63,644 nt of DNA from Lachnospiraceae bacterium (GTDB lineage Bacteria > Bacillota > Clostridia > Lachnospirales > Lachnospiraceae): NCBI GenBank assembly GCA_016281605.1, contig JAEEJA010000081.1, positions 1-63,644 on the forward strand, in the 5' to 3' direction. A program made the translations under genes and the position numbers. Below the pieces are notes generated by a model. The model was not told the origin of the DNA and ran no database searches. It saw nothing but the letters and a program-made list of their open reading frames with translations. Shown one piece after another: positions 52,678-62,600 of this stretch (position 1 is its first letter; each line of letters opens with the position of its first letter).

Positions 52678-54186
52678 CTATCCAACAACTCTTCTTACTA
52701 TCTGCTCATAAAGAAGATTATACTTCTCAGCAAGCATCATAGCGTAGGACTTGCCATCTGCTTCCCTTCTAACTATCTTAAAGATTCTCTCTCCGTTTTC
52801 AGTAACTACGCTTACGTAACTTACACATCCCGGTACATCTGCAATTATCTTATCCAAAAATGTTACGTATACACATATAGCACCTTTCTTCTGTATCATA
52901 CGTATAACGTTAACACCGAGTTTTCTCGCGTCCTCCATAGTAGTTGAAGAAAAAACTTCGTTGAAGATAAATATACTCTTATCATCAGAGTCATCCAAAA
53001 GCTCCTTAACTCTTACTAAATCCTCTTTAAGTTTGCCATTTTCCGTAGCAACATCCTCGTCAACCTCGAAGTGGGCTAAGATTTCAGTACACATGAAGAT
53101 TCGTACATAAGTTGCCGGAACAGGTACACCTAGCTGTGCAAAATGTATTATCTGACCAATCATCCTTGCATAGGTAGTTTTTCCGCCCTGGTTTGCACCG
53201 GTTATAACAAAAACATCTTCTGAATAATCCTTTTCAAAATTATTGGTAACTACTACATCATTATTTCTTGCAACAGCGGCATTAATACCATTTTCAATCT
53301 CTATTATCTTTTCATCCGTAAATTCAGGATAGCAAAAGCTAATTCCCTTTTTCTTAAACATTCTTATATAATCAGCATATGACAGGTAAAACTGAATCTC
53401 TTTGTAGAAATCAAGAATCACCTCAGACTCGTAACTATTATACTTATTTGCATAAAGCTTTAATTTGTCAAAAGTCTTTTTATAAAAGGCTGTAACACCT
53501 TCCATAACCTTTTCTTCTGCTTCATTTAGCTTTATAGAAAGCTGGAAACCGTGATAAAGGTAGGACTCGGTATCGTATTGCTTAAATCTTTTAAAAGTCT
53601 CAGCAATCACATCACTGTAGTCATCTTTTGGTTGCTTGTTAAATACCTCAAGTACATTTCCCCTTATGCGAACTGTATAATGAATCTGCGAAAGTTCATC
53701 GTATATTTCATTAAGCCTGCTTTTCATTTCCTGAAATCCGGGAGAGGCAATATACTCATTTATAAGCTTTTTATATTTTAATAATCCTTTTGATGCGATA
53801 GGAGAATTATTAAAGATATCATTTAACTTTTCTGATAATTTGACATACAAAGAAACTTCATTCATCTTATACCAATTTCTCTGATTTTCATCATAAACTC
53901 TGGTAGTTGAGTCCTTTGCCTTACCTAGATTCACGATATCCGTGGAAAATGCAGAAAAACCGTTATAAACATCCTCGTCCTCTATATCCCTGAAAATCTG
54001 CTGTCTGTAATATATATGATCGAGATTATTTAGGCGCTCTTTATAAAGCTTGTCCAATTCAAATTCCTGTTTACCTCTGCTAAGTCTTGATACTATATCA
54101 TCGACATTAAGATCCTTCATATATCGGTAATTCTTATATCGGACAGGTGTATATAAACCATCGTATAACAAAGAAAAATTTTCCAT
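52678..54186 (-). CDS. MutS-type ATPase without mismatch-recognition domain (copy 2)
   Basis: A 502-residue paralogue of the next gene, with the same plan: helical N-terminal part, then MutS domain V with GANQGGKTTYAR (Lys336), ATENGKLKEDL and a Walker B of SIFIFNEVF (Asn409, Glu410). Similarity to copy 1 is clear in these motifs and weak elsewhere, so the pair is old and probably forms a heterodimer, as MutS-family ATPases work as dimers. The ATG at 54186 has GGAGG five bases upstream; the site overlaps an in-frame ATG at 54198. It is the first gene of the operon and is preceded by a promoter and a hairpin leader. Confidence 0.88.
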   Translation of the reverse strand: MENFSLLYDGLYTPVRYKNYRYMKDLNVDDIVSRLSRGKQEFELDKLYKERLNNLDHIYYRQQIFRDIEDEDVYNGFSAFSTDIVNLGKAKDSTTRVYDENQRNWYKMNEVSLYVKLSEKLNDIFNNSPIASKGLLKYKKLINEYIASPGFQEMKSRLNEIYDELSQIHYTVRIRGNVLEVFNKQPKDDYSDVIAETFKRFKQYDTESYLYHGFQLSIKLNEAEEKVMEGVTAFYKKTFDKLKLYANKYNSYESEVILDFYKEIQFYLSYADYIRMFKKKGISFCYPEFTDEKIIEIENGINAAVARNNDVVVTNNFEKDYSEDVFVITGANQGGKTTYARMIGQIIHFAQLGVPVPATYVRIFMCTEILAHFEVDEDVATENGKLKEDLVRVKELLDDSDDKSIFIFNEVFSSTTMEDARKLGVNVIRMIQKKGAICVYVTFLDKIIADVPGCVSYVSVVTENGERIFKIVRREADGKSYAMMLAEKYNLLYEQIVRRVVG

Positions 54187-54233
54187 ACCTACCTCCATCC
54201 TTGGATTATGATTGACGAAAATAAACCGTTTCT

Positions 54234-54256
54234 TTCACAGGCAAAACGACTGTGAA
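54234..54256. other. Leader hairpin of the MutS-like operon
   Basis: TTCACAG and CTGTGAA pair around nine bases in the roughly 150-base leader between the promoter and the first gene. It has no T-run and is not a clear terminator. Confidence 0.4.
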
Positions 54257-54342
54257 TAGTAACAATAAATCCAATTTGAGATCAAAAAACAATCTGAGTA
54301 AAATGTGATTCATTTAGTTGTTTTCTGTATATTGATAGGTTT

Positions 54343-54351
54343 ATTATAACA
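54343..54351 (-). promoter_or_regulatory. Extended -10 promoter of the MutS-like operon
   Basis: The minus strand reads TGTTATAAT, an exact extended -10 element. The -35 region is weak, as is common with extended -10 promoters. It lies about 155 bases before the first gene of the operon. Confidence 0.65.
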
Positions 54352-54393
54352 CAAATTTTACTGAAATACGATTAAAATTTTCACTTTTTTTCT

Positions 54394-56880
54394 TTAATTT
54401 TTATGATTATTCAGATATAGCTGACCCAATGAAATCCCACTGTCATTAGCCGGTACCTGATTGTTCCAAAAGGCCTGTAACCCCGATAGATGAAGAGTTT
54501 CTATAATTCCTTCAAGGAGTATACGATTAGCAAAGCAACCTCCGCCAAGAGTTATGTTTGACTCTTTGTATCTCAAACTTGCTTTTTTAATTTCATCCTC
54601 TATAAGAGCAATCAAAAGCATGTGGGTTATAAAAGATAATTCTTCTGCTGTTTTTTCAGAACTTTTTAAATACACATATCTTAGTATATCTGTCTGACTT
54701 ATAAGATTATATTCAATATTATCAGTGATATTTGTATTTACATTGTTATCATCAACATAGTTTACAGCGTGCAGGGATTTTTTCAAATCATCTAAGTATA
54801 TATACTGTACACCTTTTTGTACAGCTGTTACAACATCCGGGTAATAGTTTAACATATATTTATAAGCTTTATTTTCAAGAGCTATGGCACACTCTCCTTC
54901 ATAAGTATTCTCATGTCTTATATTCAGGAGTGCGCTTACAGCATCAAATAATCGACCTGTGCTTGAGCTTTTTACAGTATTAATATTAGCTTTTTGAGCA
55001 CTTCTTATGAGTTGCAATCCAGATTCATCTTTATCCTGTATATGCTTTAATATATCTTCATTTGTAAAACCCATATTGATCATATATGATGACAAACACA
55101 AATCAGCATCAATACTAACCTTATCTCCACCTGTCAGTTTTACATAATTTAAGTGAGAAACTCTTTTTACCCGGTTAGACGTATCACCGATATATAAGAT
55201 TTCTCCTCCCCATACGCATCCATCATCACCATAACCCGTACCGTCAAGTATAACTCCTATGGCTGACTTAAGCCTATGTTCAGCCATAACAGAAGCCATA
55301 TGTGCTGCATGATGTTGGACTTTAAAGTGCACTATACTCTTTTCTTCACATATTTTTTCAGACATAATACGTGTCTTATAAGATGGATGTGCATCCGAAA
55401 CAACGGAATTCACTGAAACTCCGAGTATTTTTTGCATTCTGTCAACTTCATGAAGATAGTTTTTTTGAATCTTTGCATCTATCATATCTCCGAAAAACTG
55501 AGAAAGGATAATTCTATTATTCATACCTATAGCAAAGCAGGTTTTAAGGTCACCTCCCATAGCTAATATCACATCTCCATCTGTATCATAGTCTGTAATA
55601 ACCGGAAGAGGTACATATCCCCTTGCTCTTCTTATAAACTGTATATGTTCTTTATCGTCTGAGGTTTTTATAACAAACAAAACACTGTCATCTAACGGAG
55701 ATAATACAGGTCTATCATTACTTAAAACATAATCTACATTAAAACGATTTAAAAACTCTTCATCCTCTGTAATCATAGGTTCTCCGGAGTCATTGGCACT
55801 AGTCACCACAAGAGGAGATGCCATATCAAGCAAAAGACTGTGAAGACCCATGGAAGGAAGAAATGCACCGATATACCTGCTTTCACCTGAAACAATCTGA
55901 GAAAAAGAATCCTGTACTGAATTTCGGACACGAAGCAAAACTATAGGTCGAGCCGAACTTATAAGTAATTCTTCTTCTTTAGCTGATACAAAAGCGTATT
56001 TTTTGATTTCATCCATATCTTTAAACATAACCGCAAATGGCTTTTTTTCTCTATGTTTTATACTTCTTAATCTCCTAAGGGAATCATCATCAAACACAGA
56101 TGCACAAAGTTGGAAACCTCCAACTGATTTTATACCAACTATACCTCCATCTGATATTACTTTTGCTGCTCTTTCTATAAAAACATAAGGAGTTTTATCA
56201 TATGTTTCTGTATTTACTTTGGATTTTTTATAATTCTCATTATCTTTTTCATATATATTTTTTTCTTTTGAAAAGCTATAAGCGAAAAGCTTAGGACCAC
56301 ACTCCTTACAGGATATGGTTTGAGCATGATGTCTTCTGTCGTTTTTATTATCTGATATAGCTTTATACTCTTTGGAGCATTTTTCACACATTATAAAAGA
56401 ATTGTATACTGTTCTTTCTCTATCATATGGAAATGAAGTCATAACTGTGTATCTGGGACCACAAGATGTACAGCTTATAAGGGGATAGATATATCTTCTA
56501 TTTGATTTATCATGGATTTCTGCATTACATTTAACACATATTCCTGCATCAGGCGCAAGGATTGGAAGTGTATCAAGGAGCTTTTCATCCTCACTTTCCA
56601 TGATACAAAAATGAGTTTCAGATAATCTTTCATCTAAAGAATCCATATTTTCCAAGACATTTTTTTCTATAGAAAGAATCATGGCTTCTAAAGGCTTATC
56701 GCTTTCTAATGCATCACAAAAAGCTTCAAGTTTTTTGTAATCTCCTGAAGCTAAAATATAAACAAAACTTCCTTTGTTTTTGACAAAACCTTTTATGTTA
56801 TTTTCTATGGCTTTACTGTATACAAATGGTCTAAAACCAACGCCCTGTACTACACCTGTAATTTTTATTTCAATTATCAT
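54394..56880 (-). CDS. hypF: Carbamoyltransferase HypF
   Basis: An 828-residue enzyme that makes the cyanide ligands of [NiFe]-hydrogenase from carbamoyl phosphate. Domains in order: acylphosphatase (ITGVVQGVGFRPFVY), two zinc fingers (CVKCNAEI, CTSCGPRY, CEKCSKEY, CKECGP), YrdC-like domain (about 210-400) and the Kae1-like carbamoyltransferase (QHHAAHMASVMAEH, GVILDGTGYGDDG, LGGGCFANRILLEG). It is slightly longer than the usual 750 residues. The ATG at 56880 starts right at the acylphosphatase domain with a weak GGA; an upstream ATG at 56910 is possible. No other hyp or hydrogenase genes lie in the window. It follows ribD by 68 bases. Confidence 0.95.
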   Translation of the reverse strand: MIIEIKITGVVQGVGFRPFVYSKAIENNIKGFVKNKGSFVYILASGDYKKLEAFCDALESDKPLEAMILSIEKNVLENMDSLDERLSETHFCIMESEDEKLLDTLPILAPDAGICVKCNAEIHDKSNRRYIYPLISCTSCGPRYTVMTSFPYDRERTVYNSFIMCEKCSKEYKAISDNKNDRRHHAQTISCKECGPKLFAYSFSKEKNIYEKDNENYKKSKVNTETYDKTPYVFIERAAKVISDGGIVGIKSVGGFQLCASVFDDDSLRRLRSIKHREKKPFAVMFKDMDEIKKYAFVSAKEEELLISSARPIVLLRVRNSVQDSFSQIVSGESRYIGAFLPSMGLHSLLLDMASPLVVTSANDSGEPMITEDEEFLNRFNVDYVLSNDRPVLSPLDDSVLFVIKTSDDKEHIQFIRRARGYVPLPVITDYDTDGDVILAMGGDLKTCFAIGMNNRIILSQFFGDMIDAKIQKNYLHEVDRMQKILGVSVNSVVSDAHPSYKTRIMSEKICEEKSIVHFKVQHHAAHMASVMAEHRLKSAIGVILDGTGYGDDGCVWGGEILYIGDTSNRVKRVSHLNYVKLTGGDKVSIDADLCLSSYMINMGFTNEDILKHIQDKDESGLQLIRSAQKANINTVKSSSTGRLFDAVSALLNIRHENTYEGECAIALENKAYKYMLNYYPDVVTAVQKGVQYIYLDDLKKSLHAVNYVDDNNVNTNITDNIEYNLISQTDILRYVYLKSSEKTAEELSFITHMLLIALIEDEIKKASLRYKESNITLGGGCFANRILLEGIIETLHLSGLQAFWNNQVPANDSGISLGQLYLNNHKN

Positions 56881-56948
56881 TTTTCCATGCAAGACGGTCA
56901 AAAAAGTCATATCTTCAACCGTATTTTTCTTGTTTTTATAGTATGCTT

Positions 56949-58049
56949 TTAGAAATCACCTTCTATAACTATATCCTCTCCTAATCTTCTTATAATAGGA
57001 TTTTTAAGAATATATGCACTTGAAGGGCTTTCTACACCCATACCCTCAACCGCAGTTTTTGAGTCCTTACCTCCAAATATCTTTGGAGCTATATATGTTA
57101 TCAGATGATTTACTATTCCTGATTCAAGAGCGGATTCATTTAAACTTCCACCACCCTCTAAGAGTATACCATCAATTTCCATCTCGCCAAGCAAATTCAT
57201 AAGATTATCTAAATTAACATGACCCTTATCATTCAAACCCGGATTTATGATTTTTACACCTTTCTTTCTGTAAAGCGCTAATCTTTCTTCATCATCGCAC
57301 CCTGTGGCAATAATGGTTTGAAACTGCTCAGTGCTTTCGACAACAAAAGATGCTAAAGGAGTTCTCAGATTAGTATCACATATAATACGAATAGGATTTC
57401 TTCCACCCTCTAGTCTACAGGTAAGGGAAGGATTATCTGCTATTACGGTTCCAACTCCTACCATAATACCTTTATACTTATTTCTGAGTTTTTGTACCTC
57501 TGCTCTCGACTCTTCCGAGGAAACCCACTTACTTTCTCCTGTGTAACAAGCAATCTTTCCGTCAAGTGTCTGTGCGTACTTCATGACGACATAAGGCTTT
57601 TTGGTTGTTATATAATGAAAAAAAACCTGATTTATAGCATCACACTCTTCTTTGAGTACATTGGTATGCACGGTAATACCTGCATCCTCTAACATTTTTA
57701 TTCCTCTTCCACTCACCTTTGGATTTGGATCAGAAGATCCTATATAGACTTCTTTAATTCCGTAATCTATAAGTGCCTGTGCACAGGGTGGCTGGTGACC
57801 CTGGTGGCTACATGGCTCAAGAGTCACAAACATAGTAGCCCCTTTACAGAGTTCTTTATCCTGAACACTTTTTATTGCATTTCTCTCAGCATGCAGATCT
57901 CCATAAAGTGCATGATAACCACTTCCTATTATCTTATCATCCTTAACTATTACAGCCCCTACAAGTGGATTTGGATTAACACCACCTTCGCCTGCAAGTG
58001 CAAGTTCAATTGCCAATTCCATGTATTTTTTTTGTGTCTTTTCATCCAT
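56949..58049 (-). CDS. ribD: Bifunctional riboflavin-biosynthesis deaminase/reductase
   Basis: A 366-residue enzyme for two consecutive steps of riboflavin synthesis. The N-terminal cytidine-deaminase-like domain has the zinc ligands His53 and Cys80, Cys89 (LHAERNA, EPCSHQGHQPPCA). The C-terminal reductase of DHFR-like fold begins near PYVVMKYAQTLDGKIA and ends with LLEGGGSLNESAL. The other rib genes are not adjacent, and no FMN riboswitch was seen upstream. CGGAGAA precedes the ATG. A multi-hairpin repeat lies between it and the traX-like gene. Confidence 0.96.
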   Translation of the reverse strand: MDEKTQKKYMELAIELALAGEGGVNPNPLVGAVIVKDDKIIGSGYHALYGDLHAERNAIKSVQDKELCKGATMFVTLEPCSHQGHQPPCAQALIDYGIKEVYIGSSDPNPKVSGRGIKMLEDAGITVHTNVLKEECDAINQVFFHYITTKKPYVVMKYAQTLDGKIACYTGESKWVSSEESRAEVQKLRNKYKGIMVGVGTVIADNPSLTCRLEGGRNPIRIICDTNLRTPLASFVVESTEQFQTIIATGCDDEERLALYRKKGVKIINPGLNDKGHVNLDNLMNLLGEMEIDGILLEGGGSLNESALESGIVNHLITYIAPKIFGGKDSKTAVEGMGVESPSSAYILKNPIIRRLGEDIVIEGDF

Positions 58050-58081
58050 AGTATTTCTCCGTTTTTCTCTACTTTTCTACT

Positions 58082-58166
58082 GTCAAGACTCGCTTGCGAG
58101 TCTTTTCGCGCCGTGATTCAAAGAGATGTTTTACATCTCTTGGCTGCATTTAGCAGACATTTACCT
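58082..58166. repeat. Multi-hairpin repeat, copy A
   Basis: Three hairpins in series: AAGACTCGC/GCGAGTCTT (58085-58104), AAGAGATGT/ACATCTCTT (58121-58141) and CTGC/GCAG (58144-58156). The 55 bases at 58112-58166 are identical, base for base, to the reverse complement of 63590-63644. The left hairpin shares 15 bases with the element at 13052. Located between ribD and the traX-like gene. Confidence 0.85.
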
Positions 58167-58196
58167 ACTGAGTTAAAGCTCCTTTACTACTTTCTT

Positions 58197-58811
58197 TTAT
58201 CTAAAAAAAGACAAAACCAAAAGGTGTACAGGATAAAATATATAATAAAAATATTTTATAATGAATTTCTTATTATCCCTGGCTTTTTCTTCCTTTATCA
58301 TGATAAAACTAAAAGGAAAGTATAATCTTAATTTATACAATATAAATATAATAACGATTCCGTATATATAGTAATCTGTTTTTATCAGATAAGTTAAAAG
58401 CGAAAACAAGCTAACTGTAATTATTTCATAAATAATCTTTAAATTTGACTCATTTACTTTTTCTATACAAACTAACATGCATAAAGATAAAAAAAATGTA
58501 AACATTACATTTTGCGATTTAATCGAAAAATAATGTTTATTCATACACATATCGAAGGGCACTTCCGAAATAATTGCAAATACAAATAATCTTACAGCGT
58601 AGCGAAACCTGTCGGAGGTGTAGCAAAATCCTTCTGTCAAGCATATACAAAAAAGTGGGAAGGATATCCTTCCTATATACCTTAAAACTTCATAAAGCAC
58701 AGGATTGTAATTAGGAATATCTTTGTATATGAAACCTGTGTGATCTAAAAGCATAGTAATTAATGCTATTATTTTTATGTAATCTCTTTTTGATATTTTT
58801 CCTGAATCCAT
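58197..58811 (-). CDS. TraX-family membrane protein
   Basis: A 204-residue polytopic membrane protein with about six helices. KIIALITMLLDHTGFI at the start, then YIGRISFPLFCICLTEGF and LFVFAIISEVPFDMCM, are the TraX family marks. F-plasmid TraX acetylates pilin, but chromosomal relatives in Firmicutes are better seen as putative acyltransferases for surface polymers. No conjugation gene is near. GATAGGG precedes the ATG. It is divergent from the M50-like gene. Confidence 0.9.
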   Translation of the reverse strand: MDSGKISKRDYIKIIALITMLLDHTGFIYKDIPNYNPVLYEVLRYIGRISFPLFCICLTEGFCYTSDRFRYAVRLFVFAIISEVPFDMCMNKHYFSIKSQNVMFTFFLSLCMLVCIEKVNESNLKIIYEIITVSLFSLLTYLIKTDYYIYGIVIIFILYKLRLYFPFSFIMIKEEKARDNKKFIIKYFYYIFYPVHLLVLSFFR

Positions 58812-58968
58812 GGTAACCCTATCTTTACGTGAAATATTTTTCTATTTGATTTTATACCAATTAAACATTATCTGCAATAACAATTCGCTTATAATTTACA
58901 ATGGAAATAATTGATAAAAAGTGTTATACTAGCCTTGTAAAAACATATAAGAGGGTGATGATTATAAT

Positions 58969-59565
58969 ATGACTGCAAAAGAAATAGTTTTATATGTGTA
59001 TCATAACAACTGGCTTTTCCCATTGGCAGTTGCTATACTTATTCCGTTCATTATAATTGCTGTAGGCTTGGCTATAAATCTCTTAGGAGAAGCTTTAGCT
59101 ACACTGTTAAGTTTCTTTACGGGTGAGTGGTTTGCATTTGTGCTTGTTAATTATGTTTTTTTCCCGGGAGTTATGCTTCACGAGCTTTCACACGCTCTCA
59201 TGGCTGTACTGACAGGAGCACGCGTTACTGAACTAGCGCTTTTTAAAAGGGAAGGTAACAGCTTAGGACATGTGAATTATGTGGGGCGGGGCAACGCTGT
59301 AATGCTTGCTTTACAATGCTTACTCACCTCTTCAGCTCCTATGTATATAGGGGGTTTAATAGTTTACCTTTGCTGGCACTTCGGTTTTGAAGTTAAGGGC
59401 GTAGACCTTTGGTTAAAGATACTTTTGGGATATATAGGCGTATCGATGTTTTACCACATGACCATGAGTACCGAAGATATCAAGGTATACGTCAAGGGAA
59501 TTCCTCTTTTTATGGGAATACTCTTTGTTCTTAGTATAGCTTTAAGACTCTTTGGTGTTGTGTAA
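58969..59565 (+). CDS. M50-like membrane metalloprotease family protein
   Basis: A 198-residue membrane protein with about five helices. His71-Glu72-x-x-His75 (MLHELSHALM) is a zinc-protease motif inside a membrane helix, as in M50 site-2 proteases. I see no clear partner Asp motif (LDG or NxxPxxxxD) on the C-terminal side, so activity is uncertain; it may be a minimal family member. GAGGGTGATG lies upstream of the ATG. A terminator follows. It is one of the few plus-strand genes. Confidence 0.8.
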   Translation: MTAKEIVLYVYHNNWLFPLAVAILIPFIIIAVGLAINLLGEALATLLSFFTGEWFAFVLVNYVFFPGVMLHELSHALMAVLTGARVTELALFKREGNSLGHVNYVGRGNAVMLALQCLLTSSAPMYIGGLIVYLCWHFGFEVKGVDLWLKILLGYIGVSMFYHMTMSTEDIKVYVKGIPLFMGILFVLSIALRLFGVV

Positions 59566-59589
59566 TTATCAAGAAGATTATTTTTAAAA

Positions 59590-59619
59590 AACCCGGATAG
59601 AAAATCCGGGTTCTTTTTT
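59590..59619 (+). terminator. Terminator of the M50-like gene
   Basis: AACCCGGAT pairs with ATCCGGGTT around five bases, followed by CTTTTTT. A classic intrinsic terminator, 25 bases after the stop codon. Confidence 0.93.
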
Positions 59620-59654
59620 ATAAATATTAGCTTTGTCGGTTTTATAAGATTATA

Positions 59655-62600
59655 CTATTTTTTTTTATTCTTCTTTTCGTCTTTATCCTCTTCCTCTTCT
59701 TCAAATATTGCATGAATTTTCCCGAAGTAATTCTTTCTCTTTTCTATTGATTGTTTGGAACCTATGCATATAAATCTTCCATTACTTATAATTTCATCAA
59801 AATAGCCGGCAAGAGAACGTAAATCCTCTACTGTGCACTTTATCAGTTGTTCATATCTGGTCTTTGTAAAGTCATCCGGATAGTGCAATTGTTCTATGTT
59901 CATTACTTCTCCCATATCGTACCAGTTGTTCTCACTAGAGTTTTCCGAATCGCTGATAAAGCTTATCTTAATCTTATTAAGCTCATCATCTGTAATATAT
60001 AGATTCCTTAAGAAATCTCCAATTCCGTTTATAACATTTAAGGTACGCTTAAGATGCGGATCTCTATAGCTTGTAACATGTAACTGTCCGTGCATATTAA
60101 AACCTGCATCATAACTATAAGCTCCACCTCTTTCACGTATTTCCCTTCTGAGATAATACCTTTTTATAACTGCTGCTGCAAGACTGAAAGCTCCACTGTT
60201 TAATTCACTATATGAAACAGGTGTTTCGAGTGATCCGCAAAAATCAATATAGTTTACAGTAGACGGAATAATGATCGCTTCATTTTCATCATACTTATCT
60301 ACAGTTTTGGTAATAGAGGCTAAATCATTATTATTATAATTTTTAATATATATTTTTTTCCATTTTTTCAAATCATTTCTATAATAATAATCCTGAATAT
60401 TCTCTATCAACTCATCATAATACTTTTTCAAACTACTGTTTAATTCAGCTTTTGCCTTAGAAAGAGCATCTTGTTGAAATGCTTTTTTAAGTAATACAAG
60501 ACCTCTCTCAGTAGAAGTACAAAATACCGAAAGCCTTTCATCCGTAAATATTTTATTTATCAATGTAAAGCAGTTTTTAAAGAAAGCTTCATGGGCCTTC
60601 TGTCCATTATTATAAAGGTCTTTGATAAAATAATAATAATTTAAACCAAATGCTGCACACTTTAATTTTGATGTTTCAGAAAAGCTTTTTCCGGATAATG
60701 AAGCCGAATTCTCAAGTGGATTACTGATCATATCCCACTTAAAGCTTTCCATAGTATAATCCAAGAAATCACCAAAAGAAGGAATTGTAATTATGGAATC
60801 AAATAGTATTCTGAATATAAGTTGAACTGCATCCGGTATATTTTCTTCTAAAACACAGGTTGAAATATCAATAAAAATATGACTATTAGTATCTTTATTG
60901 TCATAATCACTGCCTATATACAAATCAATGTTAATAAAATATGTCAAAAAGATTTTTGCGTCATCACAACTAAGCCCGTTAAAATCTTCAAAATCAGCTC
61001 TGTTATAGAGTTCTACCAATAAAGATATTTCGGATATATAATCCTTCAAATCATCAATATTAAATCTTAAGCAAAACCATACAACCTTACTTTGTTTAAT
61101 AGGAACATGATAGTAATTGATCTTTCCATTTTTAAGTTTGTTATAATTACACTTTCTCGTATAAACATACTCTTCCAAGCGCTTTTTATTTTTTGCCAGT
61201 TCTTTAGGATTATCTTTTATGTAATATGTATTTAAATCCCATTGTCTGTATTTCTCATCATTATCCAAAAACTTTACAAACTGATCGTCATCCATGGAAT
61301 GAAGGTAAACAGAAAGCTTATCGTCAAGCATTTTTATAAAGTAATTATCATCAACTCTAACAGGATTAATCTCTATAATTACTTCTCTACTTTTTTTCGG
61401 AAGTGCTTTGGTTATGAGATTATTATAACAATTTCCCCAAATCCTGTTTTTTATGTATTGAATATTATCTGAAGTTTGAAAGCTATCTAGAATTAGAGAA
61501 TCATCATATAACCACCTTTCCTTTATCATACCGTAAAGATGCTTTCCTTTTATATCCAATTCATTCATTTCATTCCAGAAAAACAATTCATATCGGTTAA
61601 GCTTAGCAATGAAATTTGCACGAAACAATTCATCGATCTGATCATCTCCAAATAGAGCTTCTCTGATTGCTTTATAGATATCTTCGCTGCCATCTTCTAT
61701 AGTTGTGGATATAGTAATTCTTAAATAATCCTGTGGTCCCGTAAAATCAAATTCGCACTTCACATAATCATTTGGAATCCCGAGATTATTTAGTTTAATT
61801 CTAATAATAGCATTTATGGTTTCAGTAAATATTAAAAAAATCTCCTCTTGCTTAATACTCATCTTTCCATCAAAATGAATACCATATATATACAATGTAT
61901 TATCATCATCATCAACTGTTTTAATCTTCTTTTTATATGCTTTAAATGACTTTTTATTATCAATTAAAGGTATACTGATTTTTTCGCTTTTTTCAAATTT
62001 GGAAAGATATTCTTTGTCCATATAATTCAGAGTTTTATATATGTCCATATCTCCATAAAGGTAAATATGAGAATTTGAAGCAGTATAATATTTCTTATGA
62101 TACTCACAAACCGCTTGATGAGTTAAATCAAGAATACTCGATGCCTTTCCTCCCGATCTGAATTCGAATCCTGTACCCGGCAAGAATTTCGAAGCAAAGA
62201 ACTCAAGAGCACTATTATAATAATTACTATCATGAGCTTTCATTTCATTGAAAACCACTCCGTTAAAATCTATATAAGTCTCATCTTCGTCTTCAATACT
62301 TTCTAGCCTCCATCCCTCTCTTCTAAATATATTTTCTTCTTCCAATACAAGTGGATAAAATACAGAATCAAGGTAAAAATCCAAAAGCTTATAAAAATCA
62401 TCATCACGAACAGCATCAAAATAAAACACTGTACTATCCGGGTCAGTATATGCATTTGCAGAAATCTCACTTAACTCAGAATTAAGCCTTTCAAATGTTC
62501 CTGTTGGATATTTGCGAGAACCGCTGAGAACAGAGTGCTCTAATACATGCGAAACTCCCGTATCATCCTTTACCGGTGTAATAAAAGAAATATAAAATAA

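Noticed and set aside
58050..58196. FMN riboswitch ahead of ribD
   Set aside because: The region holds the multi-hairpin repeat; none of the conserved RFN-element stretches is present.
58197..58811. Conjugative element suggested by the TraX family name
   Set aside because: No relaxase, coupling protein or other transfer gene is near; TraX relatives are common on chromosomes.
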